Positions 1 through 6,137 of a stretch of 14,429 bases of DNA are shown in pieces. How positions within the stretch are numbered: position 1 is the stretch's first letter; each line of letters opens with the position of its first letter. The position numbers and the translations under genes were made by a program. The notes under the pieces are model-generated. The model saw only the letters and a list, made by a program, of their open reading frames with translations, did not search any database and had not been told where the DNA came from. Source of the DNA: Thiomargarita sp. (GTDB lineage: Bacteria; Pseudomonadota; Gammaproteobacteria; Beggiatoales; Beggiatoaceae); assembly GCA_023144675.1 (NCBI GenBank), contig JAGLFE010000168.1, positions 1 to 14,429 of the forward strand. The letters run 5' to 3'.

Positions 1-1907
1 GACATATCAACTCGCACCATAGAATCTTCAGTATCAAATAAAAACCTAGCTAATGTTTTACATAATTCAGTTTTACCTACTCCAGTTGGTCCTAAAAATA
101 GAAAAGAGCCATTAGGACGTTTAGGATCAGACAAACCAGCACGAGAACGGCGAATGGCATTAGAAACTGTTCCTACTGCCTCATCTTGACCAACTACCTG
201 TTGATGCAACTCTATTTCCATCCGCAACAATTTTTGCCGTTCCCCTTCCAGCATTTTAGTTACTGGAATTCCCGTCCATTTTGATACAATTTCTGCAATT
301 TCCTCTTCAGTAACTGCATTACGCAATAATTGCATATTTTTATGTTGTTTGGTGTCAGAAGTATTTGCCAATTGCTTTTCTAAAGTTGGAATACGATCAT
401 ATTGAAGTTGCGCCATCCGCTCTAAATCTCCAGCCCGTTGAGCAGCTTCCATTGCTAAACCTGCCTGTTCTAATTCCTCTTTTACCTTACTTGAACCTTC
501 AACACTAGCTTTTTCGCTATGCCATAATGCGTTTAACTCAGCTAGTTCTTTTTCTAAAGAATTAACTCCTAGTTCTAATTTTTTTAGACGTTGTTTTGAA
601 GCTTCATCAGTTTCTTTTTTTAAAGCTTCTTGTTCAATTTTAAGTTGGATTAAACGCCGATCTTTTCGATCAATACGTTCAGGTTTCGAGTCAATTTCCA
701 TACGAATTTTACTAGCGGCTTCATCAATTAAATCAATGGCTTTATCCGGTAATTGCCGACCGCTAATATAACGATGCGAAAGTGTTGCCGCCGCTACAAT
801 AGCTGGGTCAGTAATATTAACTCCATGATGCACTTCATAGCGTTCTTTTAATCCGCGTAAAATAGCAATGGTGTTTTCTACATTAGGTTCTTCTACTAAA
901 ACTCGTTGAAAACGCCGTTCTAATGCCGCATCTTTTTCAATATATTTGCGATATTCATCTAAAGTAGTTGCGCCAATACAATGTAATTCACCCCGTGCTA
1001 AAGCTGGTTTAAGCATATTACCAGCATCCATAGAACCTTCAGTTTTGCCAGCTCCCACCATGGTGTGCAACTCGTCAATAAATAAGATTACTTGCCCTTC
1101 TTGCTTCGATAAATCATGCAATACCGCTTTTAATCGTTCTTCAAATTCACCACGATATTTTGCTCCAGCAATTAATGTTCCTAAATCCAAAGATAATAAT
1201 TGCTTATTTTTGATGCCTTCGGGAACTTCTCCGTTGATAATTCGTTGGGCTAAACCTTCCACGATAGCTGTTTTACCAGTTCCAGGATGACCTATTAACA
1301 CTGGATTATTTTTAGTACGCCGCTGTAACACTTGTATAACCCGACGAATTTCATCATCGCGTCCAATAACTGGATCCAATTTACTTTGCAAAGCTAATTC
1401 GGTTAGATTAACGGTATATTTTTCTAAAGCTTCTCTCTGATCTTCAGAATCAGGATTGTCAATCTTTTGCCCATTTCGTATTTGTTCAATTGTTTGTTCT
1501 AATAAAGTTTTTGTTACACCCGCTTTATTTAACAATTTTCCAATACTATTATTATTTTCAATTGTAGCTAATGCGAACAATTCACTTGGAATATAGCGAT
1601 CTTTCCTTTTTTGGGCAAGTTTATCTGTTATGTTTAATAAACGATGTAAATCATTGGAAATATGTACTTCTCCATGATGATTTTTTATTTTATCAATTCG
1701 TTCTAAAATTTCCATTAAACCAGAACGGATTTGATTAACATTAGCATTGGCACGTGCAAATAGCTGATTAATACTACTATCTTGCTGATTTAGCATGGCT
1801 AGTAATAAGTGGGCTGGTTCAATAAAACGGTGATCTTGCCCCACAGCTATACTTTGGGCATCATTAATAGCCTGCTGAAAACGAGTAGTTAATTTGTCAA
1901 AATTCAT
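1..1907 (-). CDS. clpB: ATP-dependent disaggregase ClpB (3' end outside window)
   Basis: ClpB is a hexameric AAA+ chaperone that threads aggregated proteins through its pore together with DnaK. The first 635 residues are visible; the family is usually about 860 long, so the end of the second AAA+ domain is missing at the window edge. In order: the N-domain (1-145, starting MNFDKLTTRF), AAA-1 with Walker A GHPGTGKT at 206-213 and Walker B ILFIDE, the pore-loop motif AKYRGEFEER, the arginine pair in ALERRFQ, the coiled-coil middle domain (about 400-520), the linker SKWTGIPVTKM, and AAA-2 Walker A GPTGVGKT at 606-613. The first Walker A falls at the same residue number as in E. coli ClpB, so there is essentially no indel, and the ATG start is secure. 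Walker A-1 has His where E. coli has Glu and Thr where it has Val; the GxxxxGKT core is intact. No other gene follows within the window. Confidence 0.97.
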   Translation of the reverse strand, partial: MNFDKLTTRFQQAINDAQSIAVGQDHRFIEPAHLLLAMLNQQDSSINQLFARANANVNQIRSGLMEILERIDKIKNHHGEVHISNDLHRLLNITDKLAQKRKDRYIPSELFALATIENNNSIGKLLNKAGVTKTLLEQTIEQIRNGQKIDNPDSEDQREALEKYTVNLTELALQSKLDPVIGRDDEIRRVIQVLQRRTKNNPVLIGHPGTGKTAIVEGLAQRIINGEVPEGIKNKQLLSLDLGTLIAGAKYRGEFEERLKAVLHDLSKQEGQVILFIDELHTMVGAGKTEGSMDAGNMLKPALARGELHCIGATTLDEYRKYIEKDAALERRFQRVLVEEPNVENTIAILRGLKERYEVHHGVNITDPAIVAAATLSHRYISGRQLPDKAIDLIDEAASKIRMEIDSKPERIDRKDRRLIQLKIEQEALKKETDEASKQRLKKLELGVNSLEKELAELNALWHSEKASVEGSSKVKEELEQAGLAMEAAQRAGDLERMAQLQYDRIPTLEKQLANTSDTKQHKNMQLLRNAVTEEEIAEIVSKWTGIPVTKMLEGERQKLLRMEIELHQQVVGQDEAVGTVSNAIRRSRAGLSDPKRPNGSFLFLGPTGVGKTELCKTLARFLFDTEDSMVRVDM

Positions 1908-1926
1908 AATTAAAACCCTTTTTAAA

Positions 1927-1974
1927 ATTATATAAACTGTCTAATCATGTAAGGGTAAATTTATTAGAATCAAG
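1927..1974 (-). promoter_or_regulatory. Candidate clpB promoter region
   Basis: Two possibilities lie upstream of clpB on the minus strand. One resembles a heat-shock (sigma-32) promoter: CTTGATT at 1968-1974, a 12-nt spacer, then CCCTTAC at 1949-1955, against the consensus CTTGAAA and CCCCAT. The other is a perfect TATAAT at 1927-1932, which would start transcription about 13 nt before the ATG but has no good -35. Heat-shock control of clpB is well known; the match here is only partial. Confidence 0.35.
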
Positions 1975-2072
1975 TTTATTTTAATTTTTTTTCAGCAGAA
2001 TAATGAAATTGTTTATGGAAGCTAATTATGGTATTTTATCCACAATTGATGTTTAGGATATTTATGGAAAAT

Positions 2073-2148
2073 GGGAGGTGAGTAGATTTATATGAACATT
2101 CAGAAAATTGTAAACCCAATAAATATCGAAAATTTATTAGGTTTTTAG
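2073..2148 (+). other. Strong Shine-Dalgarno-like site followed by an 18-codon ORF
   Basis: In the 293-nt gap between clpB and the TPR gene, the plus strand carries GGGAGGTG (2073-2080), the strongest ribosome-binding-like sequence in the window. It is followed 12 nt later by an ATG and 18 codons (2092-2148, peptide starting MNIQKIVNPINIE). Both flanking genes are on the other strand, so this is not a leader for either. The spacing is longer than usual and the ORF overlaps the hairpin at 2112-2144. Chance occurrence is quite possible; nothing else is recognised in this gap. Confidence 0.15.
2112..2144 (-). terminator. Hairpin, likely terminator of the TPR gene
   Basis: Two 13-nt arms (2112-2124 and 2132-2144) surround a 7-nt loop. 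Read as minus-strand RNA, all 13 positions pair, with one G-U wobble; read on the plus strand the same position is a C-A mismatch. That asymmetry favours action on minus-strand transcripts. It sits about 57 nt after the TPR gene stop. A clean U-tract is lacking on the minus strand, so termination efficiency is uncertain. Confidence 0.4.
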
Positions 2149-2200
2149 AAAAATATTTAAGTTATTTTATATTGGATTCGTATATTATTCAGCAAATTAT

Positions 2201-2632
2201 TCATTCCTGCTGTGCTAATGCTTGCGCACGGCGACGAGCTTCATGAGCGCAGTTTGCATCATCCATTCCTTCACAAGCTAAGGTTACTATCACCCAATTT
2301 CTCATGCGTAATTTTTTATATTTTTTCTCAACACCTACTAAGGAATTGGATTTTTGAGCAAGGTTAGCTGCTCTTTTCCAATCTTCTTGAGATAAACGAA
2401 TACCAGCTAGGTTATGCCATAAAATTGGATGACGGGGTTCAATACGTAACGCTCTTTCAAGCGAGGCAGCAGCTTGTTCAAACTGTTTTTCCACGTAATA
2501 GTCTTTGGCTTCAAGTAATAAAGCTTTAATTGCTGATAAATTTGCTTGGGCAGAACTATAAAATAGTGATAAAAATAATAGCAATAAGCAATTGAATTTT
2601 AAAGATTTTTGCCAATAAAAGTTTAATTTCAT
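2201..2632 (-). CDS. Small secreted TPR-repeat protein
   Basis: This 143-residue protein has a signal peptide: a basic start, a hydrophobic run (about 15-25) and a signal peptidase I type site after AQA at 28-30. The Cys in the hydrophobic stretch is not in a lipobox, so a lipoprotein is unlikely. The mature part holds about two tetratricopeptide repeats: residues 33-66, with the typical QAAASLERALRIEPRHP, then 67-100, with LWHNLAGIRL. The C-terminal helix carries two Cys (120 and 128) that could form a disulfide in the periplasm. TPRs bind other proteins; the partner cannot be told. The ATG is preceded by AGGA eight nt upstream. The gene stands alone, with its own promoter and a terminator-like hairpin. 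The exact family and function are unknown. Confidence 0.8.
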   Translation of the reverse strand: MKLNFYWQKSLKFNCLLLLFLSLFYSSAQANLSAIKALLLEAKDYYVEKQFEQAAASLERALRIEPRHPILWHNLAGIRLSQEDWKRAANLAQKSNSLVGVEKKYKKLRMRNWVIVTLACEGMDDANCAHEARRRAQALAQQE

Positions 2633-2669
2633 TTTTTTAATCCTGATTAATATTTTTGAAAGATTTATT

Positions 2670-2699
2670 ATTATATATAAATATGATCACCTTTATCAA
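2670..2699 (-). promoter_or_regulatory. Sigma-70 type promoter for the TPR gene
   Basis: On the minus strand TTGATA (2694-2699) and a perfect TATAAT (2670-2675) are separated by 18 nt, giving a predicted start about 30 nt before the ATG at 2632. Five of six -35 positions and all six -10 positions fit the consensus. Confidence 0.5.
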
Positions 2700-2774
2700 G
2701 TATTTTTCAAAACTCAAAATTATATTAAAATAGTTTAAATTTGGTTTTTTTAAATAAATACAGTTATATTAGGT

Positions 2775-4274
2775 TTATGAAACACTAACTTTATTTCTTT
2801 GTTTTTTTGCTTCGTAAAGCGATTGATCAGCCTGAATATAAAACTGATTTTTATGTGGAATATCTAAACCTTTATAAATTTTAGCACCAATTGATACAGT
2901 AAGGTATTCACTGACTTCATTGTATTCATGTTTTATTTTTAATAACTCAATATCTTGTTTTATTTTTTCAAGAAAATTATACGAAGCATTATTGTCAGCG
3001 TCTGAAAAAACGATTCCAAATTCTTCCCCTCCAAGACGGAATATATAATCATTGGGACGATTTAAGGTCTTTTTGAGCAATCTTGCAACATTAATCAGTA
3101 CTTCATCGCCTGCTGGATGTCCATAATTATCATTATATTTTTTAAAAAAGTCAACATCCATAATTGCTAAAGTCAAAAAAATATCTTTTCTACGAGATAA
3201 ATTAATTTCTTTTTCAATAACATCATCAAAATATCTTCGGTTATGGAGATTAGTCAACTTATCAGTTATAGATAATTCTTCAAGTGCTTTTTTATCTGTT
3301 ACATCTTGAACAATATGCTTATAAAATGAGATTTTAAAATTTTCATCAAAAATTGGATGAATAGTTAAGTTAAACCATCGTATTTCGCCATTATTATTGA
3401 TTCTTTTTATATCGCCTTTCCATTCGCTACCAGTATTAATAATCTTGAAGATATGATTAGAAAGTTTTTGTTGGTCATTGCCATTAATGAAAAAATTGCA
3501 TTGTTTACCGATTATTTCATTTTTTGTACATTCCAGAAATCTACACAAAGCATCACTAATATCGGTAACAATACCGTTTGTATTTGTGGATGCAATTAAT
3601 ATATTTTGTTCTATAAGGTGAAAATATTCATTTATTTCTCTTAGGGTATTATCATGATTTTTTACTACATAAATAAGTATAAATATTGAGCCTATAATAA
3701 TTATAATTAACAACAAAGCAATTATATATAAGAAACGTTCTCTTCTATCAAAGTTATTAGTATAAAATTCTGTCGCTTTATTACTAGCAAAATCAATTAA
3801 ATATTGTACTAAATGATTTACTTGAATAGTATTTTCGGCAAATTTTCCTTTGATAATTTTTAATGCTTTAGGTATTTGTTGTTGCTTTTTCTGAATAATT
3901 ATTTCTTCGTAAACTTTATACCAATCATTAAAAGCTTGGCTAGCTTTTTCTACATCTGTTCTATTTCCTAAAAAACGGTCAGTTATTAAATCAAATTTTT
4001 TGTAAATAATTTTTTTGTGGATTCTATTTTTTTCAAATGCGATTCCTATTTCTTCACCATTTTCGGATAAAATAATATCTTTTAAATGATTTTGAATATT
4101 TGCTAGATGTATTTGTATATCTTTTGCTGCGTTACTAACAGTAAACGGGTGTTCATAAATATTTTTAGTTTCATTGGAAAGATTGTACATACTATAAATA
4201 TGAAAAATTCCCATTGCTGAAAGCAAAACTACGATCAGACCAAAACTAATTATTATTTTCTTTCTAATATCCAT
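2775..4274 (-). CDS. Membrane diguanylate cyclase with PAS and GGDEF domains
   Basis: It makes cyclic di-GMP from two GTP. The 499 residues comprise a transmembrane helix (about 7-24), a helical periplasmic sensor region (about 30-178, resembling four-helix-bundle chemoreceptor domains), a second membrane helix (182-204), a cytoplasmic PAS domain (about 215-330) and a GGDEF domain (335-499). The cyclase looks active: the motif DKLTNLHNRR at 338-347, the metal-binding MDVDFFKKYND, and the signature GGEEF at 415-419. An RPND at 406-409, exactly five residues before GGEEF, is a standard RxxD inhibitory site, so product feedback is expected. There is no EAL or HD-GYP domain. It lies 94 nt after gspI and has no clear Shine-Dalgarno sequence. 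The signal sensed is unknown, and any link to the neighbouring secretion genes is conjecture. Confidence 0.93.
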   Translation of the reverse strand: MDIRKKIIISFGLIVVLLSAMGIFHIYSMYNLSNETKNIYEHPFTVSNAAKDIQIHLANIQNHLKDIILSENGEEIGIAFEKNRIHKKIIYKKFDLITDRFLGNRTDVEKASQAFNDWYKVYEEIIIQKKQQQIPKALKIIKGKFAENTIQVNHLVQYLIDFASNKATEFYTNNFDRRERFLYIIALLLIIIIIGSIFILIYVVKNHDNTLREINEYFHLIEQNILIASTNTNGIVTDISDALCRFLECTKNEIIGKQCNFFINGNDQQKLSNHIFKIINTGSEWKGDIKRINNNGEIRWFNLTIHPIFDENFKISFYKHIVQDVTDKKALEELSITDKLTNLHNRRYFDDVIEKEINLSRRKDIFLTLAIMDVDFFKKYNDNYGHPAGDEVLINVARLLKKTLNRPNDYIFRLGGEEFGIVFSDADNNASYNFLEKIKQDIELLKIKHEYNEVSEYLTVSIGAKIYKGLDIPHKNQFYIQADQSLYEAKKQRNKVSVS

Positions 4275-4368
4275 ATCAATTTTTTAAAAAAAGGCAGCAA
4301 TTAAAATGAGGAAAAATTATTAAAGTTTTTCACTAAGAATAATAAAGTTACAATAATAAGAAAATACA

Positions 4369-4749
4369 CTATTTAGCTGTATCCAATAAAATAAGCCTAA
4401 CGGTATTAAATTCAATACCTTTTTCGGTGTCCACTAAAGTATAAGGCTCTAATGCCAATCGAGTTGATCTAGTCTGACGTTCTGGTTTTTCCAAAGGCTC
4501 TTCAATATCCAATTCCAAATTTTCTGCATAACGTTCTGGAAATTCTGGATATTCAGGTTCTTCAAGTACTTGAGCAGCATTTAGAGCTGATCTTAAAAAA
4601 ATCGTCTGTTCAATATCATCTAAAGCTTGAAAAGCCAAACGTTTACTACTGGCAAGTAAGGCAAAAGCTGTACCTAAAACTAGGCTAACAATTGTCATCG
4701 CAACTAGAACTTCGAGCAGTGTAAATCCTTGCGGTTGCTTATTAATCAT
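4369..4749 (-). CDS. gspI: Type II secretion minor pseudopilin GspI (divergent)
   Basis: This 126-residue protein starts with a type IV prepilin signal: a short leader MINKQPQG, then FTLLEVLVAM with the conserved Glu at +5. It is therefore cut after Gly8 and N-methylated by prepilin peptidase, then placed at the tip of the T2SS pseudopilus. The first 45 residues form the usual hydrophobic spine helix. The assignment to GspI rests on the FTLLEVLVAM start, the size and the position directly after gspH, whose 3' end it overlaps by 8 nt, implying translational coupling. The globular part is unusual: residues 62-93 are rich in Glu and Pro (for example EEPEYPEFPE), and I do not recognise the common GspI core there. 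GspJ and GspK normally follow; neither is present. GspV or another minor pseudopilin is the alternative. Confidence 0.72.
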   Translation of the reverse strand: MINKQPQGFTLLEVLVAMTIVSLVLGTAFALLASSKRLAFQALDDIEQTIFLRSALNAAQVLEEPEYPEFPERYAENLELDIEEPLEKPERQTRSTRLALEPYTLVDTEKGIEFNTVRLILLDTAK

Positions 4750-5182
4750 CTGCTTCTAATTTAATTCTTCCCGTTAATGGATTAATATTAATTTGTACCT
4801 GGTGTTCAAAATGTTTTAAAATTAATTTTCCACCGCTACTACCACCTTCTGGAAAAAAGGTAATTTTATGAACCATTTTATCATTTTCTTGAAGTTCCCC
4901 GCCCCATTGAACACTTGCGCCTCGACTAACCCATTGCCCTGATTTTGCTGATTTTTTATCGCTAGTGTTTTTACCTTCATAAAAAGTAACTGACTGTTCT
5001 TTACCCTCAACAATAGCCAAACGGCGTGCATATTTGAGTGCAGCCATAGCTTCTCGAGCTTGGGCGTTTAATAAGGTAACTTGACCGCCACTAATTTTTG
5101 GAATCACAACTGCCGCCGCCATACCAATAATCAGCAAAACTATTAATAATTCAAGTAAACTAAAACCGTTCAAATTTTTCAT
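4742..5182 (-). CDS. gspH: Type II secretion minor pseudopilin GspH
   Basis: GspH is a minor pseudopilin of the T2SS pseudopilus in the inner membrane and periplasm. From the ATG at 5182 the protein is 146 residues: leader MKNLNG, then FSLLELLIVLLIIGMAAAVV with Glu at +5, a normal prepilin peptidase substrate. The C-terminal half carries FFPEGGSSGGKL and ends in NPLTGRIKLEADD, both characteristic of the GspH fold. An in-frame TTG at 5197 would add five residues. I reject it because it lies at the boundary of an intergenic repeat, has no ribosome-binding site, and gives an untypical leader. No convincing Shine-Dalgarno sequence precedes the ATG either. The gene overlaps gspI by 8 nt, and the repeat element starts about 14 nt upstream, separating it from gspG. 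Confidence 0.88.
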   Translation of the reverse strand: MKNLNGFSLLELLIVLLIIGMAAAVVIPKISGGQVTLLNAQAREAMAALKYARRLAIVEGKEQSVTFYEGKNTSDKKSAKSGQWVSRGASVQWGGELQENDKMVHKITFFPEGGSSGGKLILKHFEHQVQININPLTGRIKLEADD

Positions 5183-5195
5183 GTTGTTGATTACC

Positions 5196-5396
5196 AATGC
5201 GAATTAAGATTTAAAATGTTTAAGTCGAAATCTTTAACATGATTGATGCGCTTCGTTCCTTAGCAGCATCCTACATCTTTTACCCGACTTAATTTAATAC
5301 ATATTTCTTAATTAAAAATTATTTAGAATCCTAGGAGGTGCTTAGTTTGCGAAGCGCATTAATTGTATCAAAATTTTGAATTCTAATCACACATTT
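5196..5396. repeat. Two diverged copies of an intergenic repeat in opposite orientation
   Basis: This stretch fills most of the 306-nt gap between gspG and gspH. A plus-strand copy begins at 5196 with AATGCGAAT, passes the core ATTGATGCGCTTCG (5242-5255) and continues to TAGCAGCATCCTA (5261-5273). A minus-strand copy begins near 5396, has the core ATTAATGCGCTTCG (5363 down to 5350, 13 of 14 identical) and ends in a similar TAAGCACCTCCTA (5343 down to 5331). Within the first copy, TTAAGTCG (5220-5227) and CGACTTAA (5285-5292) also form an 8-bp inverted repeat. The arrangement resembles paired palindromic repeats (REP/BIME) or a small non-autonomous element; no transposase ORF fits inside. A third copy lies at 14380-14429. 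Confidence 0.75.
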
Positions 5397-5431
5397 GATT
5401 TTAAATAAAATTTTTCAACCCTTAATTGGCA

Positions 5432-5475
5432 TATAAAATGATTAATTATAAAATAATAATCCTAATCATTTTATA
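5432..5475 (-). terminator. Perfect 13-bp inverted repeat after gspG
   Basis: The arms TATAAAATGATTA (5432-5444) and TAATCATTTTATA (5463-5475) are perfectly complementary with an 18-nt loop, which itself contains ATTAT/ATAAT. The hairpin starts about 14 nt after the gspG stop. It could end gspG transcription or act as a stabilising or processing hairpin between gspG and gspHI. It is AT-rich and has no GC-rich stem base, so intrinsic termination is not certain. Confidence 0.45.
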
Positions 5476-5488
5476 CTAGGTCAGCTGG

Positions 5489-5902
5489 TTACCAACTAAT
5501 TATATCAGAATCATTTTCTTCACCACCTTGTTGCCCATCAGCACCAAATGAAAAAATATCATAATCACGTCCATCTTGACCTGGTTTACGATATTGATAA
5601 TCATTACCCCAAGGGTCTTTAGGTAAGCCTTTTTTTAAATATGGACCATCCCATTTGGAATTACCAGCATTGTTTTTAACTAAATCTTCAAGACTATTCG
5701 GATATTTATGAGTGTCTAAACGATATGAGTCTAAAGTTGTTTCAAAAATAGAAATTTGATGTTTAGCTGTATCTCGTTGTGCGCCAAATAATTGTTTCCA
5801 CAGTGTTGGACCAACAACAGCTGCTAACATACCTAAAATAACCATAACTATCAACAATTCCATTAAACTAAAGCCTTGTTGATTATAAAAATTTAACTTC
5901 AT
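5489..5902 (-). CDS. gspG: Type II secretion major pseudopilin GspG
   Basis: GspG is the main subunit of the T2SS pseudopilus, which pushes folded substrates through the outer-membrane secretin. From the ATG at 5902 it has 137 residues, the usual family length. The leader MKLNFYNQQG precedes FSLMELLIVMVILGMLAAVV, with Glu at +5 for prepilin peptidase cleavage and methylation. The periplasmic part contains family hallmarks: a helix leading to LDSYRLDTHKYPNSLEDLV, then DGPYLKKGLPKDPWGNDYQY and the acidic C-terminal loop SFGADGQQGGEENDSDI, matching the calcium-binding region of GspG. An in-frame TTG at 5938 would add 12 residues but lacks a ribosome-binding site, whereas the ATG has GGAG five nt upstream. 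It is first on the minus strand of a divergent intergenic region and is separated from gspH by a hairpin and a repeat. Confidence 0.96.
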   Translation of the reverse strand: MKLNFYNQQGFSLMELLIVMVILGMLAAVVGPTLWKQLFGAQRDTAKHQISIFETTLDSYRLDTHKYPNSLEDLVKNNAGNSKWDGPYLKKGLPKDPWGNDYQYRKPGQDGRDYDIFSFGADGQQGGEENDSDIISW

Positions 5903-5907
5903 ATATT

Positions 5908-5911
5908 CTCC
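5908..5911 (-). promoter_or_regulatory. Ribosome-binding site deciding the gspG start
   Basis: GGAG lies five nt upstream of the ATG at 5902. It supports this start over the in-frame TTG at 5938, and the resulting leader is a normal prepilin length. Confidence 0.7.
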
Positions 5912-5962
5912 ATTATTTTTAATAAATAATTTAGTCAACGTTTAATAAATTAAGAGGTATAA

Positions 5963-5968
5963 ATTATA
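5963..5968 (-). promoter_or_regulatory. Possible gspG -10 box
   Basis: A perfect TATAAT on the minus strand lies 60 nt upstream of the gspG ATG. No good -35 is found at the right distance. The FNR-type site at 5985-5998 ends 16 nt before it, closer than the classic class II spacing, so direct activation from there is uncertain. Confidence 0.3.
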
Positions 5969-5984
5969 TTCAGATTTAAAATTA

Positions 5985-5998
5985 TTGATTTGTATCAA
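5985..5998. promoter_or_regulatory. FNR/ANR-type binding site
   Basis: TTGATTTGTATCAA matches the FNR consensus TTGAT-N4-ATCAA at all ten specified bases. It lies between the divergent gspG and galT genes. Its centre (5991.5) is about 61 nt upstream of the start predicted from the galT -10 box at 6041-6046, a standard class I activator position. In such an AT-rich region a chance match cannot be excluded. No FNR-like gene is in the window. Confidence 0.5.
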
Positions 5999-6017
5999 TT
6001 AATAAAATAAAAAAACG

Positions 6018-6046
6018 TTTATATTTCTTTTTTATTAGTTTATAAT
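6018..6046 (+). promoter_or_regulatory. Candidate galT promoter
   Basis: TTTATA (6018-6023), a 17-nt spacer and a perfect TATAAT (6041-6046) give a weak -35 with a strong -10, as expected for an activator-dependent promoter. The predicted leader is about 85 nt. A 13-nt palindrome TTGATTTAATCAA (6053-6065) overlaps the predicted start. Confidence 0.4.
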
Positions 6047-6137
6047 AAATTATTGATTTAATCAACATATATCATGAAATACTTCAACAGCCCCTTGAAA
6101 TTTAAGGATAATTTGAGAAATTTATAGGTAAATTTTT

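Noticed and set aside
946..1290. 114-codon plus-strand ORF opposite clpB
   Set aside because: It lies on the antisense strand of a strongly conserved coding region and looks like a frame shadow.
2775..4274. Chemoreceptor (methyl-accepting protein)
   Set aside because: The N-terminal part resembles chemoreceptor sensor helices, but the cytoplasmic part is PAS plus an intact GGDEF domain with no methyl-accepting hairpin.
4822..5031. 69-codon minus-strand ORF in another frame inside gspH
   Set aside because: It overlaps a well-supported pseudopilin gene and shows no recognisable domain.
5183..5197. TTG start giving gspH five extra residues
   Set aside because: It falls at the edge of the intergenic repeat, has no ribosome-binding site, and the internal ATG gives a standard prepilin leader.
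5196..5396. Insertion sequence or CRISPR-like array
   Set aside because: There is no transposase coding capacity, and no regularly spaced direct repeats; only inverted copies of one repeat are seen.
5903..5938. TTG start giving gspG 12 extra residues
   Set aside because: The ATG at 5902 has GGAG at good spacing and yields the normal family length.
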